This document shows positions 1 to 8,361 of a stretch of 13,230 nucleotides of DNA, one piece after another. The translations under genes were made by a program, and so were the position numbers. This DNA comes from Lachnospira sp. UBA5912 (GTDB lineage Bacteria > Bacillota > Clostridia > Lachnospirales > Lachnospiraceae). The notes under the pieces are model-generated. The model saw only the letters and a list, made by a program, of their open reading frames with translations, had not been told where the DNA came from and made no database searches. Position 1 is the first letter of the stretch; the number at the start of each line of letters is the position of its first letter. The stretch spans positions 7,529-20,758 of the forward strand of contig DJDY01000124.1 in NCBI GenBank assembly GCA_002435585.1. The letters are read 5' to 3'.

Positions 1-1005
1 GTAGAGACATGGCTGATCTGGAAGCTGACCAAAGGGGAAGCACATGTAACGGATTATTCCAATGCATCAAGAACTATGCTTTTTGATATTCATAAATTAT
101 GCTGGGATAAAGAACTTATTGATAGACTTGATATACCGGAATCAATGCTGCCTGAGGTTAAGCCATCAAGCTGTGTATATGGCTATACAGATAGTTCTGT
201 TATAGCAGGCAATATACCGATAGCTGGTGCGGCGGGAGACCAGCAGGCTGCACTTTTCGGACAGTGCTGTTTTGATGCTGGAGAAGTTAAGAATACATAT
301 GGAACGGGTTGCTTTCTTCTTATGAATACAGGAAAAGAACCAGTTGTATCAGAGCATGGACTTATAACGACAATCGCGGCAAGTACTAATGACTGTGTTA
401 AATATGCACTTGAGGGAAGTGTGTTTACAGGAGGTGCTGTTATACAGTGGTTAAGGGATGAGATGCGTATGATAAAGAACTCTTCCCAGTCAGAGGATTA
501 TGCAAGAATGGTAGAAGATACTAACGGCGTTTATATAGTTCCTGCTTTTTCAGGATTAGGTGCACCTTATTGGAATCCTTATGCAAGGGGCACAGTAGTC
601 GGACTTACAAGAGGTGCAAGTAAGGAGCATTTTATAAGAGCATCATTAGAATCCATAGCATATCAGACTTATGATGTGCTTAAAGCCATGGAGAGTGATA
701 CGGGGCATGTTGTAAGTGAGTTGAAGGTTGATGGAGGCGCAAGTGCCAACGATTTTCTTATGGAATTCCAGGCAGATATACTTGATGCATCCATAAGAAG
801 ACCAAGATGCATAGAGACAACAGCTCTTGGAGCTGCTTATCTGGCAGGTTTGTCAGTTGGCTTCTTTAAAGATGAGGACGAGATAAAGGATAACTGGCAG
901 CTTGATACTACTTTTGAAAGCAGTATATCACCAGCTAAAAGGGACAGTCTTCTTATGGGGTGGAAGAGAGCTGTTAAGTGTACTATTAATTATACAGAAG
1001 AATAA
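1..1005 (+). CDS. glpK: Glycerol kinase, 5'-truncated by window edge
   Basis: Catalyses ATP-dependent phosphorylation of glycerol to sn-glycerol-3-phosphate in the cytoplasm. The reading frame is open from base 1, so 334 C-terminal residues of an enzyme usually near 500 are present; the start and most of the N-terminal FGGY domain are outside the window. Family signatures read in order: TWLIWKLT and DYSNASRTM at the left edge, the catalytic-loop sequence [11 protein letters not shown] (Asp codon at 238-240), [38 protein letters not shown], then [17 protein letters not shown] and [12 protein letters not shown] of the C-terminal nucleotide-binding domain. It ends with a normal TAA. The next gene starts 167 bp downstream with no strong terminator between. 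Identification is secure from sequence; involvement in glycerol use or lipid precursor supply is family knowledge. Confidence 0.96.
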   Translation, partial: VETWLIWKLTKGEAHVTDYSNASRTMLFDIHKLCWDKELIDRLDIPESMLPEVKPSSCVYGYTDSSVIAGNIPIAGAAGDQQAALFGQCCFDAGEVKNTYGTGCFLLMNTGKEPVVSEHGLITTIAASTNDCVKYALEGSVFTGGAVIQWLRDEMRMIKNSSQSEDYARMVEDTNGVYIVPAFSGLGAPYWNPYARGTVVGLTRGASKEHFIRASLESIAYQTYDVLKAMESDTGHVVSELKVDGGASANDFLMEFQADILDASIRRPRCIETTALGAAYLAGLSVGFFKDEDEIKDNWQLDTTFESSISPAKRDSLLMGWKRAVKCTINYTEE

Positions 1006-1048
1006 CAAGCAGGATATCTTAAGAAAAATATAGAAAATTCATTGTATT

Positions 1049-1077
1049 TTATATATTTTATTGTACTGTAATATAAT
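1049..1077 (+). promoter_or_regulatory. Possible sigma-A promoter for the MoxR cassette
   Basis: A perfect TATAAT lies at 1072-1077 in the glpK-MoxR gap. The only -35 at 17-bp spacing is a weak TTATAT at 1049-1054. The surrounding DNA is almost all A and T, so chance matches are likely. The predicted transcript start near 1084 would leave a leader of about 90 nt before the TTG start at 1173. Confidence 0.3.
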
Positions 1078-1157
1078 ATATGCAGAATGTGTCTGTTGTA
1101 ACTGGTGTGGAAAGCTATTTATACAGGGATAAAGTTATAACTATAATGTTAATGTTT

Positions 1158-1175
1158 GGGAGGATGTACAGATTG
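1158..1175 (+). promoter_or_regulatory. SD and TTG start of the MoxR ATPase
   Basis: GGGAGG at 1158-1163 sits 9 nt before an in-frame TTG at 1173. The upstream in-frame ATG codons (1080, 1146, 1164) lack a well-placed SD, and 1164 directly abuts this one. This fixes the start at 1173 and gives a protein beginning MNEYVVKANKV, the usual MoxR N-terminus. Confidence 0.75.
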
Positions 1176-2129
1176 AATGAGTATGTTGTTAAAGCTAACA
1201 AAGTTATAGACCAGGTTAACAGGGTTATACTGGGAAAGGAGAGAGAAGTAAAGGAGGTTATGACAGCTTTCTTAGCGGGAGGTCATATACTTCTTGAGGA
1301 TATACCAGGAGTCGGTAAGACAACCCTTGCAACAGCATTTTCAAGAGCTATGAAGCTTGATTGTAAAAGAGTACAGTTTACTCCTGATGTTATGCCATCA
1401 GATTTAACAGGTTATTCTGTATACAGAAGCGATATCGGGCAGTTTGTGTATCAGCCAGGAAGCGTGTTTTGTAATCTTTTACTTGCGGATGAGATAAACA
1501 GGACATCTCCTAAAACACAATCTGCGCTTCTTGAGGTTATGGAGGAAAGAAAAGTATCAGTAGAAGGAATTACAAGGGATGTACCAGATCCATTTATAGT
1601 AATAGCCACACAGAATCCATATGGTAATGCTGGCACACAGAGTCTTCCTGAGGCACAGATGGACAGGTTTATGATAACAATGTCAATAGGGTATCCTGAT
1701 TTTGACAATGAACTGGACATGGCAATGTCTGTTGGCAGAGGGGGACGAGCAGATATAGTTGAAGCCGTTATATCAGCAGATGATGTTAAGCATATGCAGG
1801 AAGAAATATATGAGGTATATATAAATAAGAGTATATATAAGTATATAGTAGGGCTTGTAAGAGAAACAAGGAAATCTGCTTATATAGAAAGAGGTGCAAG
1901 CCCAAGGGCTACCATAGCGCTTGTAAAGATGTCAAAAGCATGGGCATGGCTTAATGGAAGAGATTATGTTATACCGTCTGACGTAGGAGCACAGTTTGAA
2001 TATGTTATATCACACAGAATAGTTCCTGATATGTCAGCACGTATGGAAAAAATGTCTAAGCAAGATATAATTAAAAATATAATAAAGGCTGTTAAAAGGC
2101 CGGTTGTTGGAGAAAAAAGTACAGATTAG
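1173..2129 (+). CDS. MoxR-family AAA+ ATPase
   Basis: A 318-residue protein, the usual MoxR length, starting at TTG 1173 behind a strong SD. Visible motifs: Walker A GVGKTT with Lys49, Walker B LLLADEINR with Asp106-Glu107, the segment SPKTQSALLEVMEE typical of MoxR, sensor-1 ATQNP with Asn148, LPEAQMDRFM just after it, and the C-terminal lid with ASPRATIAL (sensor 2 Arg). MoxR proteins are cytoplasmic ATP-driven chaperones thought to remodel or activate partner proteins, often with VWA-like or DUF58 partners. The DUF58 gene begins 14 nt downstream and a membrane transglutaminase follows, so the three are probably cotranscribed and act together at the membrane. All ATPase residues appear intact. 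The precise client is unknown; DUF58 as partner is inferred from context. Confidence 0.92.
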   Translation: MNEYVVKANKVIDQVNRVILGKEREVKEVMTAFLAGGHILLEDIPGVGKTTLATAFSRAMKLDCKRVQFTPDVMPSDLTGYSVYRSDIGQFVYQPGSVFCNLLLADEINRTSPKTQSALLEVMEERKVSVEGITRDVPDPFIVIATQNPYGNAGTQSLPEAQMDRFMITMSIGYPDFDNELDMAMSVGRGGRADIVEAVISADDVKHMQEEIYEVYINKSIYKYIVGLVRETRKSAYIERGASPRATIALVKMSKAWAWLNGRDYVIPSDVGAQFEYVISHRIVPDMSARMEKMSKQDIIKNIIKAVKRPVVGEKSTD

Positions 2130-2143
2130 GGACGAAAAACACG

Positions 2144-3229
2144 ATGACTAAAATATTATTAATCTTTTTTGTGGTAGTTTCATGGTATATTGCAGGGATG
2201 GTGCATTCTTTTGAACTGATGTTATATGCTGTAAGTCTTACAGTTTTTATGTTTGCTATGTATTTTGTTACGCAGATATACAAAAAGAAAGTTTCGTTTT
2301 CTTTTGATTCAGATTACACAGGTATAGTAAAAGAAAGGTCATGCCCTGTTAAGATTAATATAAATAATAGTTCGGTGCTGCCCATAAGCAAAATAAGACT
2401 TGATATTGAAGTGAAGTATGGATTTGGGGGAAACGCTGATAAAAAGAAATACACATATAAAAAAGAACATACATTGAAATATAAAGTATATGGAAGCTGT
2501 CATAGAAAAAAAGATTTTATAAAGTTTATGCTGAAAATGCCATATACCGGACCGGCATGTGTATATATCAGGTGTGCATATTTATATGATTATACAGGTG
2601 CTTTCAGAAGAAAAGTAAAACTTGGGAATTATATGAATGTCGCCGTGCTTCCATATATTGATGATGGCAGTGTAAGATTGGAATACTTGTCATCGGAAAG
2701 TGATACCATGCAGGAGCTGAGTGTGAATATAGCTGGTAATGCAGTTGATGATATCAGACAGATAAGAGAATATCAGACAGGAGATTCTTACAGACATATA
2801 CACTGGAATCTGAGTGCTAAAACCGGAAGTCTTCTTGTAAAGGAGTTTTCACAGAAAACAGACATAGAGATTAATGTTGTTGCGAGGGCTTTTGCTGATG
2901 CGCTTTCTGATTATAAGAGAATGGGAGATTTTTACGATAAGCTGATAAATGAAGCAATTGGACTTATCAGTGATAAAAGCATAATTAATATTGTATGGTA
3001 CGATTATGAATATGATATATTTGTTAAGCATCACGTAAAGAATATGAAAGACTGTGAGGATGTATTATATGATCTTTTTCTGTATCATGAAAAATGCAGG
3101 GTGAATAATAAAAAAACTGGTATTGATAAAGAACTTCCATTGATATATAAAAATACAAACACTATTGAAATAAATACGGAGCTTGAGGTGGTGGTTAATG
3201 GAAACATGAAGGAGCAGATAAAAGACTAA
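2144..3229 (+). CDS. DUF58 domain membrane protein
   Basis: A 361-residue protein. Residues about 2-21 and 26-45 form two hydrophobic segments, placing the rest mostly in the cytoplasm. The DUF58 signature is clear at residues 202-235: DDIRQIREYQTGD, then YRHIHWNLSAKTG and LLVKEF. DUF58 proteins carry a VWA-like fold after this motif and are routinely encoded beside MoxR ATPases. Here the expected D-x-S-x-S metal-binding loop is not seen; the matching stretch reads IEINVVARAF, so metal-dependent adhesion is probably lost or not used. The ATG at 2144 has only a weak upstream AGGGA at 12 nt, which fits coupling to the MoxR stop 14 nt before. The transglutaminase gene starts 25 nt after its stop. 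Function is not established; a membrane partner for the ATPase is the best inference. Confidence 0.88.
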   Translation: MTKILLIFFVVVSWYIAGMVHSFELMLYAVSLTVFMFAMYFVTQIYKKKVSFSFDSDYTGIVKERSCPVKININNSSVLPISKIRLDIEVKYGFGGNADKKKYTYKKEHTLKYKVYGSCHRKKDFIKFMLKMPYTGPACVYIRCAYLYDYTGAFRRKVKLGNYMNVAVLPYIDDGSVRLEYLSSESDTMQELSVNIAGNAVDDIRQIREYQTGDSYRHIHWNLSAKTGSLLVKEFSQKTDIEINVVARAFADALSDYKRMGDFYDKLINEAIGLISDKSIINIVWYDYEYDIFVKHHVKNMKDCEDVLYDLFLYHEKCRVNNKKTGIDKELPLIYKNTNTIEINTELEVVVNGNMKEQIKD

Positions 3230-3254
3230 GTGTATATCAGGAGTGGAGAATTGC

Positions 3255-5609
3255 ATGAAAACAGATATAAGTATAACAGTGAACCAGAATAATAATTACA
3301 GAGGCAATATGTATCTGGGATTTACTGCTTTTTTTTGTGGTATTCTCTCAGTTCTTTTATTTATAAATGGTCTTAATGCAGTAGGATATACTGGTGAGAT
3401 AGTTTATACACTTGCATTCTTTTTGTCTTTAGTAGTTTGTTATTCATATTATAAAAAGCCACATATGTTAAAAGTTGTATGGCTTGTGTTGTTAGCTGGT
3501 ATGATTGTTATCCTGATAACAGGAGCTGGCGATTTACAGACACAGGCTGTATCGGTATTTACAGCATTTAGTGAGGGAACTGCTGATGTAAGAAATATAA
3601 CACAGCTTATGTGTGTATTTACCATACTGCTTGTTGTATTGTTTTATTTATTTGAGCTTGTATTTAGGGCACATTTTATTTTATCGATTATTATTTTTGC
3701 ATTTATGATGCTCTCCCCTTTCCTTAAGATATCTGTATCAGGTTTTAATATCTTTACGGTTGTAGTATATCAGGTGTTGTTTTATCTGATTAATAATCTG
3801 AAGATGAGTAAAAAGAAACAAATGTTTTCAACAGGTTCGGCAAACAACCAGAAAAATGTTATGGAAAAAAGTGCTGTTATATGTATGTTGCTTGTTTTGT
3901 CTGCGTTTATTGTATCGAATGTTATTATGAATGTTGCATCTGAGCCTGTATATAATTCGGTAGGCAGACTGGAAGAAGCAGTGTATAGGGTGTCCAATAT
4001 AGTTAATAACAAGGCTGCTGATATTAATATGGATGGAAGTATAAGTGCTGGCAATAATTATCAGACAGGTGTTAAACAGATTACTCTGACGGCTAAAAGA
4101 AAACCAGAGGAGGATGTATATCTGATAGGCTACAGGGGAGGGGAATATACAGGAAATAACTGGAAAAAAGCGGATGATACACAGATATGTAATGCACTTG
4201 ATAAGTTAAAGGATGATAATACATATAACAGGTATATTACCATAATAAATACATCAGAAGCATTTAATACACTATATTATTCATGCAATTATCTTATTAA
4301 GAGTAATGGAATGACATTATCAAAAGAAAAAGATAAAAGATTGCAGCTTGACATAGAATACACGAGTAACAGGAATGATATAAGACTTGAGCCATATTGC
4401 GCTAATTTATACGGGACACAGAAATCTATAGATGATAATAAATACAGTGTTTTGTATTACGAACAAAAAGATATGTCATCTGACTGGAACGCATCAGGTA
4501 TAACAGAATATACACAAAAATCAAGGGTTGAAGATTATATTTATGTGCAGTCAAATTATAAAAAGGCCATGAAACCATATTATACACAGTATTCTGATGA
4601 CATTACACCACAACTGGCATCATATGTAAAAGATAATCCGTTAACATCATTAAATGAAAAAACAACTTTTATATTGTATACACTTATGAGCAATACAAGA
4701 TATACAAGGTCACCTGGAATTATGATTGGCAATACAGATATAGCTGACCAATTCCTTTTTGAATCAAAGAGAGGATATTGTGTCCATTATGCGACAGTGG
4801 CCGCTCTTATGTATCGTATGTATGGAATCCCTGCAAGATATGTTACCGGTTTTAAGGTGCCGGCAGACAGTTTTAAGGAGAATGAACAGAAAGAGTGGCA
4901 TGCAGATGTTACGGATGCCAGACAGCATGCGTGGACTGAAATATTTATAGATAATTATGGGTGGGTTCCTGTGGATGTCACGCCATCAGCGGATGGAACA
5001 ATGAATGTATCTTATCCGGGATATAACATGGAAACCTTCAATACAATAATGGAACAAAACGGCTGGACATCAGGTTCACCAAGTATTAAAGATACATCAA
5101 AAGAAAAAACAGAATATGTAAAGACATGGCAGGGTACAGTAAAGGCAGCATTGAAGAAATTCTTCAGATATGTATGGATATTTATAAAAATACTGGCAGC
5201 AGCTATAGTTGTAATAGGAGCTGCAGGTTCTCCGTTATGGTTAAGACTTAGAAGAAATATGGTAATTAAAAGGCAGAATACACAGAAATGCGTTATGGTA
5301 TATAAAAGAATGATGAAGATGCTTCATAAGTCAGGATATGTTTCTGCATATGATGGAACAGAAGAAGATTTTGCAGATAAACTTATAAGCGAGCTGTCAG
5401 AAGCTGCTAAAACAGATGTTGATGAGGCTGTTAAGGCTGATATAAAGCGCACAGTTAAGGTTTCGGTGGAGTCTGAATTCTCTTTACATATAGTTGATGC
5501 TTCTGATTCACAGTTTGTGAATAATACATATAATGAAATATCTGTTATCGTATATAACAGACTTACATGGTGGAGAAGAATTATATTCAGGTATATATAT
5601 TGTTTTTAG
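3255..5609 (+). CDS. TgpA-like membrane transglutaminase-domain protein
   Basis: A 784-residue protein from ATG 3255, with GGAG at 3245-3248 six bases before; an in-frame GTG at 3243 overlaps the SD and is less likely. The N-terminal quarter has about seven membrane segments (roughly residues 19-39, 49-66, 73-92, 117-138, 139-158, 163-183, 206-228). A large extracytoplasmic part follows, with a beta-rich region containing GYRGGEYTGNNW and then a transglutaminase-like core with the triad Cys509 (RGYCVHYA), His558 (RQHAWTEI) and Asp574 (PVDVTP). A further membrane helix at about 638-662 leads to a cytoplasmic tail of about 120 residues, as in TgpA/DUF4129-type proteins. The complete triad suggests a cysteine peptidase or transferase acting on wall or surface proteins. 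Substrate unknown. Third gene of the MoxR-DUF58 cassette. Confidence 0.9.
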   Translation: MKTDISITVNQNNNYRGNMYLGFTAFFCGILSVLLFINGLNAVGYTGEIVYTLAFFLSLVVCYSYYKKPHMLKVVWLVLLAGMIVILITGAGDLQTQAVSVFTAFSEGTADVRNITQLMCVFTILLVVLFYLFELVFRAHFILSIIIFAFMMLSPFLKISVSGFNIFTVVVYQVLFYLINNLKMSKKKQMFSTGSANNQKNVMEKSAVICMLLVLSAFIVSNVIMNVASEPVYNSVGRLEEAVYRVSNIVNNKAADINMDGSISAGNNYQTGVKQITLTAKRKPEEDVYLIGYRGGEYTGNNWKKADDTQICNALDKLKDDNTYNRYITIINTSEAFNTLYYSCNYLIKSNGMTLSKEKDKRLQLDIEYTSNRNDIRLEPYCANLYGTQKSIDDNKYSVLYYEQKDMSSDWNASGITEYTQKSRVEDYIYVQSNYKKAMKPYYTQYSDDITPQLASYVKDNPLTSLNEKTTFILYTLMSNTRYTRSPGIMIGNTDIADQFLFESKRGYCVHYATVAALMYRMYGIPARYVTGFKVPADSFKENEQKEWHADVTDARQHAWTEIFIDNYGWVPVDVTPSADGTMNVSYPGYNMETFNTIMEQNGWTSGSPSIKDTSKEKTEYVKTWQGTVKAALKKFFRYVWIFIKILAAAIVVIGAAGSPLWLRLRRNMVIKRQNTQKCVMVYKRMMKMLHKSGYVSAYDGTEEDFADKLISELSEAAKTDVDEAVKADIKRTVKVSVESEFSLHIVDASDSQFVNNTYNEISVIVYNRLTWWRRIIFRYIYCF

Positions 5610-5664
5610 ATATGGTGAGTAAAGATATGGCAGTTGTATATTGCACAAGTACATATCAGACAGG

Positions 5665-5682
5665 TATATATTAAAATATATA
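5665..5682. repeat. AT-only inverted repeat after the transglutaminase gene
   Basis: TATATATT (5665-5672), AA, AATATATA (5675-5682), followed by TTGTTTTAC. It could form a weak stem before a U-rich run, but with no G or C in the stem it is a poor terminator candidate in such AT-rich DNA. Confidence 0.25.
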
Positions 5683-5694
5683 TTGTTTTACTGC

Positions 5695-5723
5695 TTGACT
5701 ATTTTTAATATTTATATTATTCT
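5695..5723 (+). promoter_or_regulatory. Likely sigma-A promoter of the AEC permease gene
   Basis: TTGACT (5695-5700, five of six to consensus), a 17-bp spacer and TATTCT (5718-5723, four of six). It lies in the 153-bp gap after the transglutaminase gene and 40 bp before the permease ATG, so the permease probably has its own transcript. Confidence 0.5.
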
Positions 5724-5749
5724 AATGAAAGTTTGAAATATATTTCATT
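5724..5749 (+). repeat. Inverted repeat between promoter and SD of the permease gene
   Basis: AATGAAA (5724-5730) and TTTCATT (5743-5749) are perfect inverted copies around a 12-nt loop. Inside is a second perfect palindrome, GAAATATATTTC (5735-5746). The repeat begins right after the -10 and ends 1 nt into the SD GGAGG (5750-5754), so it would cover the transcript start and the SD edge. It could be a repressor operator or an mRNA hairpin; no regulator is identified. Confidence 0.4.
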
Positions 5750-5762
5750 GGAGGTAATATAT

Positions 5763-6686
5763 ATGCGGTTAGCTATGATTACAATGCAGCAGGTGCTTGT
5801 ATTGTTTGTGTTAATATTTGCAGGTTTCATATGTGTGAAAACAGGTGCTGTTAAGATAGAAGGCAAGAAAGCATTTTCAGATTTGCTTGTTTATTTCGTT
5901 GTGCCTTGTATGATTATTAATTCTTATCTGACGGATTTTAATGCAGATATATTTAAGAATATCTTATATGCACTTGGGTTAAGTGTTCTTCTTATTGCAA
6001 TAGGAATTGCTGTTACTTTTTTATTATCTTTGCGTATTAAGGATGATAATCTGCCAGTTATAAGATTTGGATGTATGTTTTCAAATGCGGCTTATATGGG
6101 ATTTCCGCTTATTCAGGCGCTTTTTGGCAGTGAAGGACTGATATATGCAAGTGCGTTTGTCACGGTGTTTAATATATTGTTGTGGACTCTTGGTTACTCT
6201 GTAGTAAGCAGGACAATCAGCTGGAAGATGGTTGTGAAAAAGATATTTACAACACCAGCAACTATAGCTGTGTTTGTTGGAATTATAATATTCGTTTTAA
6301 GAATACCACTGCCAACTGTGCTTCATCAGGCTATAAGTGCTGCAGGTGCAGTTAATACACCATTATCAATGTTTATAACAGGTATGATTATTGCAGCGAG
6401 TGATATAAGGAAAATGTTTACTAACAGGCTTGTATACTTTTCAATCATTGTAAGAATGGTGGTTATTCCTGCGATATGTATTGCTGTGTTTGAACTACTG
6501 GGTATACGTGGGATGGTTGCTAATATTGTTATTATATTGGAAGCGTGTCCATGTGCTGCGATTACATCTGTTTTTGCTGTCCAGTTTAACTATGATGATG
6601 ATGTGGCGGCGGCTTCTGTTGTTTTAACTACGTTAGTAAGTATAATAACGCTTCCTTTAGTAGCGTTTATTATAACAACTTTATAA
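5763..6686 (+). CDS. AEC-family (auxin efflux carrier type) transporter
   Basis: A 307-residue, very hydrophobic protein with about ten membrane segments in two halves separated by a short polar region, the normal size and layout of bacterial AEC permeases. Recognisable parts: the N-terminal FAGFICVKTGAV, the helix-2 motif LVYFVVPCMIINSYL, the SNAAYMGFPLIQALFG segment, NTPLSMFITGMIIAASD at the start of the second half and EACPCAAITSVFAVQF near the end. ATG 5763 is chosen because GGAGG lies at 5750-5754, 8 nt before; an in-frame TTG at 5733 lacks an SD. Some bacterial members export malate or other organic acids, but the substrate cannot be told here. The gene has its own promoter and a strong terminator at 6708-6754, so it is probably monocistronic. 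Confidence 0.88.
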   Translation: MRLAMITMQQVLVLFVLIFAGFICVKTGAVKIEGKKAFSDLLVYFVVPCMIINSYLTDFNADIFKNILYALGLSVLLIAIGIAVTFLLSLRIKDDNLPVIRFGCMFSNAAYMGFPLIQALFGSEGLIYASAFVTVFNILLWTLGYSVVSRTISWKMVVKKIFTTPATIAVFVGIIIFVLRIPLPTVLHQAISAAGAVNTPLSMFITGMIIAASDIRKMFTNRLVYFSIIVRMVVIPAICIAVFELLGIRGMVANIVIILEACPCAAITSVFAVQFNYDDDVAAASVVLTTLVSIITLPLVAFIITTL

Positions 6687-6707
6687 TAATTAAGTGTTTT
6701 TTAATAT

Positions 6708-6754
6708 AATGCCAGTAATTGTAGTGTTATTGGCATTTATTTTTTATATTTTTT
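6708..6754 (+). terminator. Rho-independent terminator of the AEC permease gene
   Basis: An 11-bp stem pairs AATGCCAGTAA (6708-6718) with TTATTGGCATT (6727-6737), with one G-U pair and an 8-nt loop, followed by a T-rich run with two blocks of six T to 6754. It starts 22 bp after the permease stop. This is the clearest terminator in the window and separates the permease from rimO. Confidence 0.85.
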
Positions 6755-6771
6755 GTGTTATTATAAAACAA

Positions 6772-6859
6772 TGTCAGAGTAAAGGCGGATTGGTATATCA
6801 GATATATATTTTATGTTTAATGTTTTAAAACTTAGGCATTCTATAAACGACTCTGGACA
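6772..6859 (+). other. Possible structured leader ahead of rimO
   Basis: TGTCAGAGT (6772-6780) and ACTCTGGACA (6850-6859) can pair as a 9-bp stem with one bulged G, enclosing 69 nt that include a small TATATC/GATATA hairpin and the palindrome GTTTTAAAAC (6822-6831). The closing stem is GC-richer than its surroundings and ends 26 nt before the rimO ATG. I recognise no known riboswitch class, and no clear promoter is seen upstream, so whether it is transcribed as a leader is unknown. Confidence 0.3.
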
Positions 6860-6885
6860 GTTACATTTTATTGATGGAGAAATAT

Positions 6886-8214
6886 ATGAAAATTTTATTT
6901 GTTTCACTTGGATGTGATAAGAATCTGGTTGATACAGAGAATATGCTTGGAATATTGAAAAATAAAGGCTTTGAGTTTACGGATGATGAACTGGATGCTG
7001 ATATAATAGCTGTTAATACATGCTGTTTCATAGGTGATGCCAAGCAGGAAAGTATCAACACAATACTTGAGATGGCAGAACATAAGAAGGATGCTAAATG
7101 TAAAGTTCTGGTAGTTGCAGGATGCCTTGCACATAGATATCAGGATGAGATCATAAAAGAGATTCCAGAGGTTGATGCATTTGTTGGAACATCTTCTTAT
7201 GACAAAATAGCAGATATGATTAATTCTGTTCTTGAACAGAAAGGCATAACTAACTTTGTTGAAGATGCAGACAGAATGCCTATGGTGAAGGAAGAAAGAA
7301 TAGTTACCACACCAGGATACTATGAATATCTTAAGATAGCAGAGGGTTGTGATAAAAGATGTACATATTGTATTATACCAAAGGTGAGAGGAAACTACAG
7401 AAGTTTCCCTGTTGAATATCTTGTTAAGCAGGCCCAAAAGCTTGTTGATGGAGGTGTGAAAGAACTTATTCTTGTTGCACAGGAAACAACGCTTTACGGA
7501 GTTGACCTGTATGGAAAAAAATCGCTTCCTATGCTTTTACATGAGCTATCTAAGATAGAAGGTTTAAGATGGATAAGAATTCTTTACTGTTACCCGGAAG
7601 AGATTAATGATGAACTTATTGAGGCTATTAAGAATGAACCAAAGGTATGTCATTATCTTGATATGCCAATACAGCATGCCAGCGATAATGTTTTGAAGCG
7701 TATGGGCAGAAGAACGGATAAGAAAGAACTTACAGATATAGTAGCCAGATTAAGACGGGAGATTCCTGATATTGCATTAAGAACAACTCTTATAACAGGA
7801 TTTCCAGGTGAAACAGATGAAGAGCATGAAGAGGTCATGGAATTTATTGATGAATGTGAATTCGACAGACTTGGCGTGTTTACGTATTCAAGAGAAGAAG
7901 ATACACCGGCAGCATCTATGCCTGACCAGATAGATGAATCTGTAAAAGAAAAGTACAGAGATGAGATAATGCAGCTTCAGCAGGAAATATCGGCTGACAG
8001 GTCAGCTGATATGGTGGGACGTACAATAGAGGTTATGATAGAGGGTTATATTGCCGAAGATAACACTTATGTTGGACGTTCATACAAAGATGCGCCTAAT
8101 GTGGATGGACTTGTATTTGTAGAATGTGACAGGGAACTTATGTCGGGAGATTTTGTTAATGTACTTATTACTGGTTCAACAGAGTATGATCTTATAGGAG
8201 AGATGACTGAGTGA
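6886..8214 (+). CDS. rimO: Ribosomal protein S12 methylthiotransferase RimO
   Basis: A 442-residue radical-SAM enzyme that methylthiolates the conserved aspartate of ribosomal protein S12. The N-terminal methylthiotransferase domain binds an auxiliary 4Fe-4S cluster through Cys10 (SLGCDKN), Cys46 (NTCCF) and Cys80 (AGCLAHR). The radical-SAM cluster motif CxxxCxxC is Cys155-Cys159-Cys162 (EGCDKRCTYCIIP). YLDMPIQHASDNVLKRMGR and RTTLITGFPGE are typical of the barrel, and the last 70 or so residues form the TRAM domain. SLGCDKNLVD and DMPIQHA distinguish RimO from the tRNA enzyme MiaB. ATG 6886 follows GGAGA (6876-6880) by 5 nt and gives the standard MKILFVSLGC start; the upstream in-frame TTG/ATG codons at 6871 and 6874 overlap the SD. 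pgsA follows after 147 bp, the usual Firmicute neighbour. Confidence 0.96.
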   Translation: MKILFVSLGCDKNLVDTENMLGILKNKGFEFTDDELDADIIAVNTCCFIGDAKQESINTILEMAEHKKDAKCKVLVVAGCLAHRYQDEIIKEIPEVDAFVGTSSYDKIADMINSVLEQKGITNFVEDADRMPMVKEERIVTTPGYYEYLKIAEGCDKRCTYCIIPKVRGNYRSFPVEYLVKQAQKLVDGGVKELILVAQETTLYGVDLYGKKSLPMLLHELSKIEGLRWIRILYCYPEEINDELIEAIKNEPKVCHYLDMPIQHASDNVLKRMGRRTDKKELTDIVARLRREIPDIALRTTLITGFPGETDEEHEEVMEFIDECEFDRLGVFTYSREEDTPAASMPDQIDESVKEKYRDEIMQLQQEISADRSADMVGRTIEVMIEGYIAEDNTYVGRSYKDAPNVDGLVFVECDRELMSGDFVNVLITGSTEYDLIGEMTE

Positions 8215-8361
8215 TAGTATATTACTGCATAAAGCGATATGTCTAATTATAAGAACACTTTATAGAATGACCAGAATGCTTTATCGTAAGAATATGATTG
8301 CAAAATTTTGATTATTTTTGATCATGTTTACATGTAATAATAATAAAGGGAGGATATTAAG

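Noticed and set aside
4020..4055. EF-hand/dockerin-like D-x-N-x-D-G-x-I-x-x-x-N loop in the transglutaminase protein (residues 256-267)
   Set aside because: Matches a calcium-loop pattern, but it lies in a region where the family generally has a G-x-I/S-x-G-N pattern, and no second loop is present, so it is probably coincidence.
6904..7437. A 177-codon open frame on the - strand inside rimO
   Set aside because: Entirely within rimO, with no recognisable motif; the codon bias of the + strand gene explains it.
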